Below, one piece after another: positions 14,321 through 26,829 of a stretch of 64,000 bases of DNA. The stretch is from contig CASBPS010000188.1 in assembly GCA_949126835.1 (NCBI GenBank), forward strand, positions 496,001 to 560,000, written 5' to 3'. The translations under genes and the position numbers were made by a program. The notes below the pieces were generated by a model that did no database searches, was not told the origin of the DNA, and saw only the letters and a program-made list of their open reading frames with translations. Numbering within the stretch: the stretch's first letter is position 1; the number at the start of each line of letters is the position of its first letter. Source of the stretch: Anisus vortex (lineage: Eukaryota; Mollusca; Gastropoda; Planorbidae).

Positions 14321-16860
14321 ATATCTCACTTCAGGTTCCATGAATCACATTATCTAATCTAAAATTCTATACAATTCTCACTTCAAGTTCCATGAATCAC
14401 ATCATCTATTCTAACATTCTATACATATCTCACTTCACGTTCCATTAATCACGTCATCTATTCCAACATTCTATTCATATCTCACTTCACGTTCAATGAA
14501 TCACATCATCTATTCTAACATTGTATACATATCTCACTTCACGTTCCAAGAATCACACCATCTATCCTAACATTCAATACATATCTCACATTACTTACAT
14601 GTATTACATCATCTATTCTAACATTCTATACTCATCTCACTTCACGTTCCATGAATCACATCATCTATTCTAACTTTCTATACATATCTCACTTTACGTT
14701 CCATGAATCCATCTATTCTAACATTCTATACATATCCCACTTCACGTCCATGATTCCTTCTATTCTAACATTCTATACATATCTCACTTCATGTTCCATT
14801 AATCGCATCATCTATTCTAATATTCTATACATATCTCACTTCACGTTAAATGAATAAAATCATCTATTCTAACATTCTATACATATCTCACTTCATGTTC
14901 CATTAATCGCATTATCTTTTCTAACATTCTATACATATCTCACTTCAGGTTCCATGAATCACATCATCTATTCTAATATTCTATACATATCTCTCTTCTC
15001 GTTCTATGAATCACATCATCTATTCTAACATTATATACCTATCTCACTTTACCTTCCATTAATCCAGCTATTCTAACAATCTATACATATCTCACTTCAC
15101 GTTCCATGAATCATATCATCTATTCTAACATTCTATACATGTCTCACTTCAGGTTCCAAGAATCACATCATCTATTCTAATATTCTATACATATCTCACT
15201 TCACGTTCCATGAATCACATCATCTTTTCTAACTTTCTATACATATCTCACTTCACGTTCCATGAATCCATCTATTCTAACATTCTATACATATCTCACT
15301 TCACGTTCCTTTAATCCATCTATTCTAACATTCTATACATATCTCAATTCTAGTTCCATGAATCGCATCATCTATTCTATTTTTCCAGCATATCTCACTT
15401 CACGTTTAATGAATCACATCATTTATTCTAACATTCTTTACATATCTCTCTTCATGTTCCATGAATCCATCTATTCTATTATTCTATACATATCTCACTT
15501 CACGTTCCATGAATCACATCATCTATTTTAACATTCTATACATATCTTACTTTACGTTCCATGAATCCATCTATTCTAACATTCTATACATATCCCACTT
15601 CACGTCCATGATTCCATTTATTCTAACATTCTATACATATCTCAATTCATGTTCCATTAATCGCATCATCTATTCTAACATTCTATACATATCTCACTTC
15701 ACGTTAAATAAATCACATCATCTATTCTAACATTCTATACATATCTCACTTTACGTTTCATGAATCACACCATCTATCCTAACATTCCATACATATCTCA
15801 CATTACGTTCCATGTATCACATCATCAATTCTAACATTCTATACTCATCTCATTTCACGTTCCATGAATCACATCATCTATTCTAACATTCTATACATGT
15901 CTCACTTCACGTTCCATGAATCATATCATTTATTCAAACTTTCTATACATATCTCACTTTACGTTCCATAAATCCATCTATTCTAACATTCTATACATAT
16001 CTCTCTTCATGTTCCATGAATCCATCTATTCTAACATTCTATACATATCTCTCTTCACGTTCCATGAATCATATCATCTATTCTAACATTCTATACATAT
16101 CTCACTTCACGTTCCATGAATCGCATCATCTATTCTAACATTCTATACATATCTCACTTCACGTTCTATTAATCACATCATCTATTCTAACATTCTATAC
16201 ATATCTCACTTCACGTTCCATGAATCGCATCATCTATTCTAACATTCTATACATATCTCAATTCACATTTAATGAATCACATCAAATATTCTAACATTAT
16301 ATACATATCTCTCTTCATGTTCCATGAATCCATCTATTCTAACATTCTATACATATCTCACTTCACGTTCAATGAATCAAATCATCTATTCGAACATTCT
16401 ATACATATCTCACTTCACGTTCCAAAAATCACACCATTCTAACCTTTTATACATATCTCACTTCACGTTCCATGAATCACATCATCTATTCTAACATTCT
16501 ATACATGTCTCACTTCAGGTTCCATGAATCACATCATCTATTCTAATATTCTATACATATCTCACTTCACGTTCCATGAATCACATCATCTATTCTAACA
16601 TTCTATACACATCTCACTTCACGTTCCATGAATCACATTATCTATTATAACATTCTATACATATCTAACTTCACGTTCCATGAATCCATCTATTCTAACA
16701 TACTATACATATCTCTCTTCATGTTCCATGAATCCATCTATTCTAACAATCTATACATATTTCACTTCACGTTCCATGAATCACATCATCTATTCTAATA
16801 TTCTATACATATCTCACTTCACGTTCCATGAATCATATCATCTATTCTAACATTCTATAC
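14321..16860. repeat. HOR family C, copy 2 (2540 bp)
   Basis: This is the second family C unit. It matches copy 1 closely from its start, including the TTTTTCCAGC monomer near 15380, but is 460 bp longer. The extra sequence lies in the second half, between about 16.2 and 16.66 kb, where monomers such as TTCGAACATTC and CACACCATTCTAACC occur. Confidence 0.87.
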
Positions 16861-18090
16861 ATATCTCACTTCAGGTTCCATGAATCACATTATCTAATCT
16901 AAAATTCTATACAATTCTCACTTCAAGTTCCATGAATCACATCATCTATTCTAACATTCTATACATATCTCACTTCACGTTCCATTAATCACGTCATCTA
17001 TTCTAACATTCTATTCATATCTTACTTCACGTTCAATGAATCACATCATCTATTCTAACATTGTATACATATCTCACTTCACGTTCCAAGAATCACACCA
17101 TCTATCCTAACATTCCATACATATCTCACATTACTTACATGTATTACATCATCTATTCTAACATTCTATACTCATCTCACTTCACGTTCCATGAATCACA
17201 TCATCTATTCTAACTTTCTATACATATCTCACTTTACGTTCCATGAATCCATCTATTCTAACATTCTATACATATCCCACTTCACGTCCATGATTCCATC
17301 TATTCTAACATTCTATACATATCTCACTTCATGTTCCATTAATCGCATCATCTATTCTAATATTCTATACATATCTCACTTCACGTTAAATGAATAAAAT
17401 CATCTATTCTAACATTCTATACATATCTCACTTCATGTTCCATTAATCGCATTATCTTTTCTAACATTCTATACATATCTCACTTCAGGTTCCATGAATC
17501 ACATCATCTATTCTAATATTCTATACATATCTCTCTTCTCGTTCTATGAATCACATCATCTATTCTAACATTCTATACCTATCTCACTTTACCTTCCATT
17601 AATCCAGCTATTCTAACAATCTATACATATCTCACTTCACGTTCCATGAATCATATAATCTATTCTAACATTCTATACATGTCTCACTTCAGGTTCCAAG
17701 AATCACATCATCTATTCTAATATTCTATACATATCTCACTTCACGTTCCATGAATCACATAATATTTTCTAATTTTCTATACATATCTCACTTCACGTTC
17801 CATGAATCCATCTATTCTAACATTCTATACATATCTCACTTCACGTTCCTTTAATCCATCTATTCTAACATTCTATACATATCTCAATTCTAGTTCCATG
17901 AATCGCATCATCTATTCTATTTTTCCAGCATATCTCACTTCACGTTTAATGAATCACATCATTTATTCTAACATTCTTTACATATCTCTCTTCATGTTCC
18001 ATGAATCCATCTATTCTAACATTCTATACATATCTCACTTCACGTTCCATGAATCACATCATCTATTTAAACATTCTATACATATCTCAC
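16861..18090. repeat. HOR family C, copy 3 (truncated)
   Basis: This third family C unit runs from the CTTCAGG/ATTATCTAATC monomer through the TTTTTCCAGC monomer near 17920. It stops early at about 18090. The next monomer, CACTAATCACGTCATC, returns to the position equivalent to about 16980, so an abrupt HOR-phase jump marks a deletion or unequal-exchange breakpoint. Confidence 0.82.
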
Positions 18091-19060
18091 TTCACGTTCC
18101 ACTAATCACGTCATCTATTCTAACATTCTATTCATATCTCACTTCACGTTCAATGAATCACATCATCTATTCTAACATTGTATACATATCTCACTTCACG
18201 TTCCAAGAATCACACCATCTATCCTAACATTCCATACATATCTCACATTACTTACATGTATTACATCATCTATTCTAACATTCTATACTCATCTCACTTC
18301 ACGTTCCATGAATCACATCATCTATTCTAACTTTCTATACATATCTCACTTTACGTTCCATGAATCCATCTATTCTAACATTCTATACATATCTCACTTC
18401 ATGTTCCATTAATCGCATCATCTATTCTAATATTCTATACATATCTCACTTCACGTTAAATGAATAAAATCATCTATTCTAACATTCTATACATATCTCA
18501 CTTCATGTTCCATTAATCGCATTATCTTTTCTAACATTCTATACATATCTCACTTCAGGTTCCATGAATCACATCATCTATTCTAATATTTTATGCATAT
18601 CTCTCTTCACGTTCTATGAATCACATCATCTATTCTAACATTCTATACCTATCTCACTTTACCTTCCATTAATCCATCTATTCTAACAATCTATACATAT
18701 CTCACTTCAAGTTCCATGATTCATATCATCTATTCTAACTTTCTATACATATCTCACTTCACGTTCCATGAATCCATCTATTCTAACATTCTATACATAT
18801 CTCACTTCACGTTCCTTTAATCCATCTATTCTAACATTCTATACATATCTCACTTCTAGTTCCATGAATCGCATCATCTATTCTATTTTTCCAGCATATC
18901 TCACTTCACGTTTAATGAATCACATCATTTATTCTAACATTCTTTACATATCTCTCTTCATGTTCCATGAATCCATCTATTCTAACATTCTATACATATC
19001 TCACTTCATGTTCCATGAATCACATCATCTATTTTAACATTCTATACATATCTCACTTCA
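18091..19060. repeat. HOR family C, copy 4 (partial)
   Basis: This fourth, shortened family C copy starts at the position equivalent to 16980. It again carries the TTTTTCCAGC monomer, near 18885. It lacks a CCCACTTCACGTCC monomer found in copies 1-3. The boundaries are approximate. Confidence 0.78.
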
Positions 19061-19427
19061 CGTTCCATAAATCCATCTATTCTAACATTCTATACATATC
19101 CCACTTCACGTTCCATAAATCACATTAACTATTATAACATTCTATACATATCCCACTTCACGTCCATGATTCCATCTATTCTAACATTCTATACATATCT
19201 CACTTCACGTTCCATTAATCGCACCATCTATTCTAACATTCTATACATATCTCACTTCACGTTAAATGAATCAAATCATCTATTCTAACATTCTATACAT
19301 ATCTCACTTCACGTTCCATAAATCACACCATCTATTCTGACATTTCATAAAAATATCACTTCACGTTCCATGAATCACATCATCAATTCCAACATTCAAT
19401 ACATGTCTCACTTTACGTTCCAAGAAT
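19061..19427. repeat. 52-bp satellite array
   Basis: This is a short stretch of satellite. It includes the CATTTCATAAAAATATC monomer and the run CATTAACTATTATAAC, CGCACCATC and AATCAAATC, shared with segments near 1.25, 23.2 and 24.8 kb. No gene is seen. Confidence 0.93.
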
Positions 19428-20638
19428 CACATCATATATTCTAACATTCTGTACATATTTCACTTTACGTTCCATGAATCACATCATCTCTTCTAACTTT
19501 CTATACATATCTCACTTCACGTTCAATGCATCCATCTATTCTAACATTCTATACATATCTCACTTCACGTTCCTTTTAGCCATCTATTCTAACATTCTAT
19601 ACATATCTCACTTCTCGTTCCATGAATCGCATCATCTATTCTAACATTCTATACATATCTCACTTCACGTTTAATGAATCACATCATTTATTCTAACATT
19701 CTATACATATCTCTCTTCATGTTCCATGAATCCATCTATTCTAACATTCTATACATATCCCACTTCACGTCCATGATTCCATCTATTCTAACATTCTATA
19801 CATATCTCACTTCATGTTCCATTAATCGCATCATCTATTCTAACATTCTATACATATCTCACTTCACGTTAAATGAATCACATCATCTATTCTAACATTC
19901 TATACATATCTCACTTCACGTTCCATGAATCACACCATCTATCCTAGCATTCCATACATATCTCACATTACGTTTCATGTATCACATAATCTATTCTAAC
20001 ATTCTATACTCATCTCACTTCGCGTTCCATGAATAAAATCATCTTTTCTAACATTCTATACATGTCTTACTTCACGTTCCATGAATCATATCATCTATTC
20101 TAACTTTCTATTCATATCTCACTTTACGTTCCATAAATCCATCTATTCTAACAATCTATACATATCTCTCTTCATGTTCCATGAATCCATCTATTCTAAC
20201 ATTCAATACATATCTCACTTCACGTTCTATGAATCATATCATCTATTCTAACATTCTATACATATCTCACTTCACGATCCTTGAATCACATCATGTATTT
20301 TAACATTCTATACCTATCTCACTTTACCTTCCATTAATCCATCTGTTCTAACATTCTATACATATCTCACTTCACAATCCATGAATCATATTATCTATTC
20401 TAACATTCTATACATGTCTCACTTCAGGTTCCATGAAACACATCATCTATTCTAACATTCTATACACATCTCACTTCACGTTCTATGAATGATATCATCT
20501 ATTATAACATTATATACATATCTAACTTCACGTTCCATGAATCCATCTATCCTAACATACTATACATATCTCTCTTCATGTTTCATGAATCCATCTATTC
20601 TAACAATCTATACATATTTCACTTCACGTTCCATGAAT
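19428..20638. repeat. 1.21-kb satellite duplication, copy 1
   Basis: This unit starts at the CATATATTC / CATTCTGTACATATTTC monomer pair and is repeated directly at 20639. Shared landmarks are CCTTTTAGCC, AATAAAATC, CATTCAATAC and TATCCTAACATAC. Near 20271-20290 it contains CACGATCCTTGAATC. This corresponds to the monomer just after the retroelement's insertion point, here without an insertion. Confidence 0.87.
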
Positions 20639-21852
20639 CACATCATATATTCTAACATTCTGTACATATTTCACTTCAAGTTCCATGAATCACATCATCT
20701 CTTCTAACTTTCTATACATATCTCACTTCACGTTCCATGCATCCATCTATTCTAACATTCTATACATATCTCACTTTACGTTCCTTTTAGCCATCTATTC
20801 TAACATCATTCTATACATATCTCACTTCTCGTTCCATGAATCGCATCATCTATTCTAACATTCTATACATATCTCACTTCACGTTTAATGAATCACGTCA
20901 TTTATTCTAACATTCTATACATATCTCTCTTCATGTTCCATGAATCCATCTATTCTAACATTCTATACATATCCCACTTCACGTCCATGATTCCATCTAT
21001 TCTAACATTCTATACATATCTCACTTCATGTTCCATTAATCGCATCATCTATTCTAACATTCTATACATATCTCACTTCACGTTAAATGAATCACATCAT
21101 CTATTCTAACATTCTATACATATCTCAATTCACGTTCCATGAATCACACCATCTATCATAGCATTCCATACATATCCCACATTACGTTCCATGTATCACA
21201 TAATCTATTCTAACATTCTATACTCATCTCACTTCACGTTCCATGAATAAAATCATCTATTCTAACATTCTATACATGTCTTACTTCACGTTCCATGAAT
21301 CATATCATATATTCTAACTTGCTATTCATATCTCACTTTACGTTCCATAAATCCATCTATTCTAACAATCTATACATATCTCTCTTCATGTTCTATGAAT
21401 CCATCTATTTTATTATTCAATACATATCTCACTTCACGTTCTATGAATCATATCATCTATTCTAACATTCTATACATATCTCACTTCACGTTCCTTGAAT
21501 CACATCATCTATTTTAACATTCTATACCTATCTCACTTTACCTTCCATTAATCCATCTGTTCTAACATTCTATACATATCTCACTTCACGTTCCATGAAT
21601 CATATCATCTATTCTAACATTCTATACATGTCTCACTTCAGGTTCCATGAAATACATCATCTATTCTAACATTCTATACACATCTCACTTCACGTTCTAT
21701 GAATGATATCATCTATTATAACATTCTATACATATATAACTTCACGTTCCATGAATCCATCTATCCTAACATACTATACATATCTCTCTTCATGTTTCAT
21801 GAATCCATCTATTCTAACAATCTATACATATTTCACTTCACGTTCCGTGAAT
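20639..21852. repeat. 1.21-kb satellite duplication, copy 2
   Basis: This copy is offset by 1211 bp, becoming 1214 bp after a 3-bp insertion (AACATCATTCTATAC, near 20805) that breaks the usual AACATTC register. It carries CACGTTCCTTGAATC near 21488, again as an empty counterpart of the retroelement target. The copies diverge at about 21850. Confidence 0.87.
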
Positions 21853-22099
21853 CACATCATCTATTCTAATATTCTATAAATATCTCACTTTACGTTCCAT
21901 GAATCATATCATCTATTCTAACATTCTATACATATCTCACTTAGGGTTCTATGAATCACATTATCTATTCTAAAATTCTATACAATTCTTACTTCAAGTT
22001 CCATGAATCACATCATCTATTCTAACATTCTATACATATCTCACTTCACGTTCCATTAATCACATCATCTATTCTAACATTCTATTCATATCTCACTTC
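21853..22099. repeat. 52-bp satellite array
   Basis: This is satellite between two HOR blocks, with CTTAGGGTTC and CAATTCTTACTTC variants. Nothing else is seen. Confidence 0.92.
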
Positions 22100-23820
22100 A
22101 CGTTCAATGAATCACATCATCTATTCTAACATTATATACATATCTCACTTCACGTTCCATGAATCACACCATCTATCCTAACATTCCATACATATCTCAC
22201 ATTACTTTCATGTATTACATCATCTATTCTAACATTCTATACTCATCTCACTTCACGTTCCGTAAATCACATCATCTATTCTAACTTTCTATACATGTCT
22301 CACTTTACGTTTCTTGAATCCATCTATTCTAACATTCTATACATATCTCACTTCACGTCCATGATTCCATCTATTCTAACATTCTATACATTTCTCACTT
22401 CATGTTCCATTAACCGCATCATCTATTCTAACATTCTATACATATCTCACTTCACGTTAAATGAATAAAATCATCTATTTTAACATTCAATACATATCTC
22501 ACTTCATGTTCTTTTAATCGCATTATCTATTCTAACATTCTATACATATCTCACTTCAGGTTCCATGAATCACATCATCTATTCTAATATTCTATTCATA
22601 TCTCACTTCACAATCCATGAATCACATCATCTATTTTAACATTCTATACCTATCTCACTTTACCTTCCATTAATCCATCTATTCTAACAATCTATACATA
22701 TCTCACTTCACGTTCCATGAATCATATCATCTATTCTAACATTCTATACATGTCTCACTTCAGGTTCCAAGAATCACATCATCTATTCTAATATTCTATA
22801 CATATCTCACTTCACGTTCCATGAATCACATCATCTCTTCTAACTTTCTATACATATCTCACTTGACGTTCCATGAATCCATCTATTCTAACATTATATA
22901 CATATCTCACTTCACGTTCCTTTAATCCATCTATTCTAACATTCTATACATATCTCACTTCTAGTTCCATGAATCGCATCATCTATTCTATTTTTCCAGC
23001 ATATCTCACTTCACGTTTAATGAATCACATCATTTATTCTAACATTCTTTACATATCTCTCTTCATGTTCCATGAATCCATCTATTCTAACATTCTATAC
23101 ATATCTCACTTCACGTTCCATGAATCACATCATCTATTTTAACATTCTATACATATCTCACTTCACGTTCCATGAATCCATCTATTCTAACATTCTATAC
23201 ACATCCCACTTCACGTTCCATAAATCACATTAACTATTCTAACATTCTATACATATCCCACTTCACGTCCATGATTCCATCTATTCTAACATTCTATACT
23301 TATCTCACTTCACGTTCCATTAATCGCACCATCTATTCTAACATTCTATACATATCTCACTTCACGTTTAATGAATCAAATAATCTATTCTAACATTCTA
23401 TACATATCTCACTTCACGTTCCATAAATCACACCATCTATTCTGACATTTCATAAAAATATCACTTCACGTTCCATGAATCACATCATCAATTCCAACAT
23501 TCAATACATGTCTCACTTTACGTTCCATGAATCACATCATATATTCTAACATTCTATACATATTTCACTTCACGTTTCAAGAATCACATCATCACTTCTA
23601 ACTTTCTATACATATCTCACTTCACGTTCCATGCATCCATCTATTCTAACATTCTATACATATTTCACTTCACGTTCCATGAATCACATCATCACTTCTA
23701 ACTTTCTATACATATCTCACTTCACGTTCCATGCATCCATCTATTCTAACATTCTATACATATCTCACTTCACGTTCCTTTTAGCCATCTATTCTAACAT
23801 TCTATACATATCTCACTTCA
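22100..23820. repeat. HOR family D, copy 1 (about 1.72 kb)
   Basis: This unit begins with the CGTTCAATGAATC monomer and includes CATTACTTTCATG, CCGCATC, TTTTTCCAGC (near 22990), CATTAACTATTC and CCTTTTAGCC. It is repeated directly at 23821. The offset starts at 1720 bp and falls to 1616 (two 52-bp monomers missing from copy 2) and then to 1564 (one more missing). Confidence 0.86.
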
Positions 23821-25390
23821 CGTTCAATGAATCACATCATCTATTCTAACATTGTATACATATCTCACTTCACGTTCCATGAATAACACCATCTATCCTA
23901 ACATTCCATACATATCTCACATTACTTTCATGTATTACATCATCTATTCTAACATTCTATACTCATCTCACTTCACGTTCCGTGAATCACATCATCTATT
24001 CTAACTTTCTATACATGTCTCACTTTACGTTCCTTGAATCCATCTATTCTAACATTCTATACATATCTCACTTCACGTCCATGATTCCATCTATTCTAAC
24101 ATTCTATACATTTCTCACTTCATGTTCCATTAACCGCATCATCTATTCTAACATTCTATACATATCTCACTTCAGGTTCCATGAATCACATCATCTATTC
24201 TAATATTCTATTCATATCTCACTTCACAATCCATGAATCACATCCTCTATTTTAACATTCTATACCTATCTCACTTTACCTTCCATTAATCCATCTATTC
24301 TAACAATCTATACATATCTCACTTCAAGTTCCATGAATCATATCATCTATTCTAACATTCTATACATGTCTCACTTCAGGTTCCAAGAATCACATCATCT
24401 ATTCTAATATTCTATACATATCTCACTTCACGTTCCATGAATCACATCATCTCTTCTAACTTTCTATACATATCTCACTTGACGTTCCATGAATCCATCT
24501 ATTCTAACATTCTATACATATCTCAATTCACGTTCCTTTAATCCATCTATTCTAACACTCTATACATATCTCACTTCTAGTTCCATGAATCGCATCATCT
24601 TTTCTATTTTTCCAGCATATCTCACTTCACGTTTAATGAATCACATCATTTATTCTAACATTCTTTACATATCTCTCTTCATGTTCCATGAATCCATCTA
24701 TTCTAACATTCTATACATATCTCACTTCACGTTCCATGAATCACATCATCTATTTTAACATTCTATACATATCTCACTTCACGTTCCATGAATCCATCTA
24801 TTCTAACATTCTATACACATCCCACTTCACGTTCCATAAATCACATTAACTATTCTAACATTCTATACATATCCCACTTCACGTCCATGATTCCATCTAT
24901 TCTAACATTCTATACATATCTCACTTCACGTTCCATTAATCGCACCATCTATTCTAACAATCTATACATATCTCACTTCACGTTTAATGAATCAAATAAT
25001 CTATTCTAACATTCTATACATATCTCACTTCACGTTCCATAAATCACACCATCTATTCTGACATTTCACAAAAATATCACTTCACGTTCCATGAATCACA
25101 TCATCAATTCCAACATTCAATACATGTCTCACTTTACGTTCCATGAATCACATCATCACTTCTAACTTTCTATACATATCTCACTTCACGTTCTATGCAT
25201 CCATCTATTCTAACATTCTATACATATTTCACTTCACGTTCCATGAATCACATCATCACTTCTAACTTTCTATACATATCTCACTTCACGTTCCATGCAT
25301 CCATCTATTCTAACATTCTATACATATCTCACTTCACGTTCCTTTTAGCCATCTATTCTAACATTCTATACATATCTCACTTCACGTTTA
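23821..25390. repeat. HOR family D, copy 2 (about 1.57 kb)
   Basis: This copy has the same monomer order as copy 1 but is shorter by whole monomers. It includes TTTTTCCAGC near 24605 and two CATGCATCC monomers. Its right part (about 24.7-25.39 kb) is the counterpart of about 1180-1730, tying this segment to the left flank of the solo LTR. Confidence 0.86.
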
Positions 25391-26033
25391 ATGAATCACA
25401 TCATTTATTCTAACATTCTATTTATATCTCTCTTCATGTTCCATGAATCCATCTATTCTAACATTCTATACATATCTCACTTTATGTTCCATTAATCGCA
25501 TCATCTATTCTAACATTCTATACATATCTCACTTCACGTTAAATGAATCACATCATCTATTCTAACATTCTATACATATCTCACTTCACGTTCCCTGAAT
25601 CACACCATCTATCCTAACATTCCATACATATCTCACATTACGTTTAATGTATCACATCATCTATTCTAACATTCTATACTCATCTCACTTCACGTTCCAT
25701 GAATAAAATCATCTATTCTAACATTCTATACATGTCTTACTTCACGTTCCATGAATCATATCATCTATTCTAACTTTCCATACATATCTCACATTACGTT
25801 CCATAAATCCATCTATTCTAACAATCTATACATATCTCTCTTCATGTTCCATGAATCCATCTATTCTAACATTCAATACATATCTCACTTCACGTTCCAT
25901 GAATCATATCATCTATTCTAACATTCTATACATATCCCACTTCACGTTCCATGAATCGCATCATCTATTCTAACATTCTATACATATCTCACTTCACGTT
26001 CTATTATACACATCATCTATTCTAACATTCTAT
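25391..26033. repeat. Satellite left flank of the complete LTR element
   Basis: This satellite leads into the 5' LTR. The first 308 bp or so (5x52+48) has no counterpart beside the solo LTR. The rest matches 1735-2070 nearly base for base, including the odd CTATTATACA monomer next to the insertion. The final CTAT (26030-26033) is the left target duplication. Confidence 0.93.
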
Positions 26034-26120
26034 TGTTACGAATATCGGTCATAAATGAATGACGTAGTAAAGCATTGACCTCTTAACAAGTGCGTATCAG
26101 AGTCCAAGGCGACCAAAGTT

Positions 26121-26134
26121 TGACCTTTGTGCCC
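26121..26134 (-). promoter_or_regulatory. Possible nuclear-receptor DR1-like site in the LTR
   Basis: The top strand reads TGACCTTTGTGCCC, so the bottom strand reads GGGCACAAAGGTCA. This resembles a direct repeat of the AGGTCA half-site spaced by one base (HNF4/RXR-type), with a good right half and a weaker left half. It is unchanged in the solo LTR (2158-2171) and the 3' LTR (31860-31873). It lies just upstream of the AT-rich TTTAAATA. Binding is inferred only from sequence likeness. Confidence 0.3.
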
Positions 26135-26143
26135 TGAGGGCAG

Positions 26144-26151
26144 TTTAAATA
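26144..26151 (+). promoter_or_regulatory. Possible TATA-like element in the 5' LTR
   Basis: TTTAAATA lies about 110 bp into the LTR and is present in all three LTR copies (2181-2188 in the solo LTR). It could position transcription start, but AT-rich matches are common and no start site can be read from sequence. Confidence 0.25.
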
Positions 26152-26656
26152 AAATAATTCGTCCAACCCCGTGGAAATTGAAGGATAATTCTGGATCGTA
26201 GTAATTATAGAGAAAGAGGTTAAAATGCGTATTAAGACCCTGTAGAATCTTCGATGATAGTTTTCTTTGTAAAGTCCCCACCTCCTTAAAGTTAGTTCAG
26301 TTTGAAAGTTTGTAGTGTGAAGTCGCTATATCGACACTTGTATATTTCATGTCATTTTATTGATACTTATGTTGCCATCAGTTGATGCATTTATCGAAAG
26401 TTTATATTGAGTCTACAATTTAAATAAAAGTGTTTATTCAACAACTGGAGTTGTTTGATCTATCGTTGTTGAGAAAGGTGTTGAAGATAATTATCACGGA
26501 TATAACTACATTACTGCATAGACCTGTCAGTCAAGAAACCCCTAGCTTGGGCTACAGATTAGCAGTATCTAGAGACTTATAATAAAGATACAATTATATT
26601 CATTGAATCCGATTTAACGAGTCGTAATAATAGTCATCATAAAGAGGACCATAACA

Positions 26657-26829
26657 ATTTGCGGGCTACGTCCGATATAGTTGTATAGTGAAGCATATAT
26701 TCAAGTTGTGTTGTGTTGTGTGTAAAGCCGTGACCTACTGAGCAAGCCTAATAACGCTGAATTCATTCTTCCGATTGGAAAAACGTAAGTTGGAAAAAAT
26801 TACCACTTTATAAATCTCTTAACTAAATA
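26657..26829 (+). other. Leader with degenerate primer-binding site and splice-donor-like motif
   Basis: This 173-bp leader separates the 5' LTR from the start codon. The expected primer-binding site, directly after the LTR and normally starting TGG, is not clean. The sequence at 26658-26675 starts TTTGCGGGCTACG and looks like such a site missing one G. GTAAGT at 26785-26790, preceded by AAAC, fits a splice-donor consensus. A TAA in frame two codons before the ATG rules out an upstream extension of the gene. Confidence 0.55.

Larger units (their letters stand above)
26034..26656 (+). mobile_element. 5' LTR
   Basis: This 623-bp LTR starts TGTTACGAAT and ends ACCATAACA. It would supply the promoter. 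It has private changes relative to the other two LTRs, including CCAAAGTTTG, TTATCGAAAG, AAAAGTGTTT and CACGGATAT. AATAAA occurs at 26423-26428 and 26581-26586. The inverted repeat AACAACT-GG-AGTTGTT is at 26440-26455. Confidence 0.95.
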
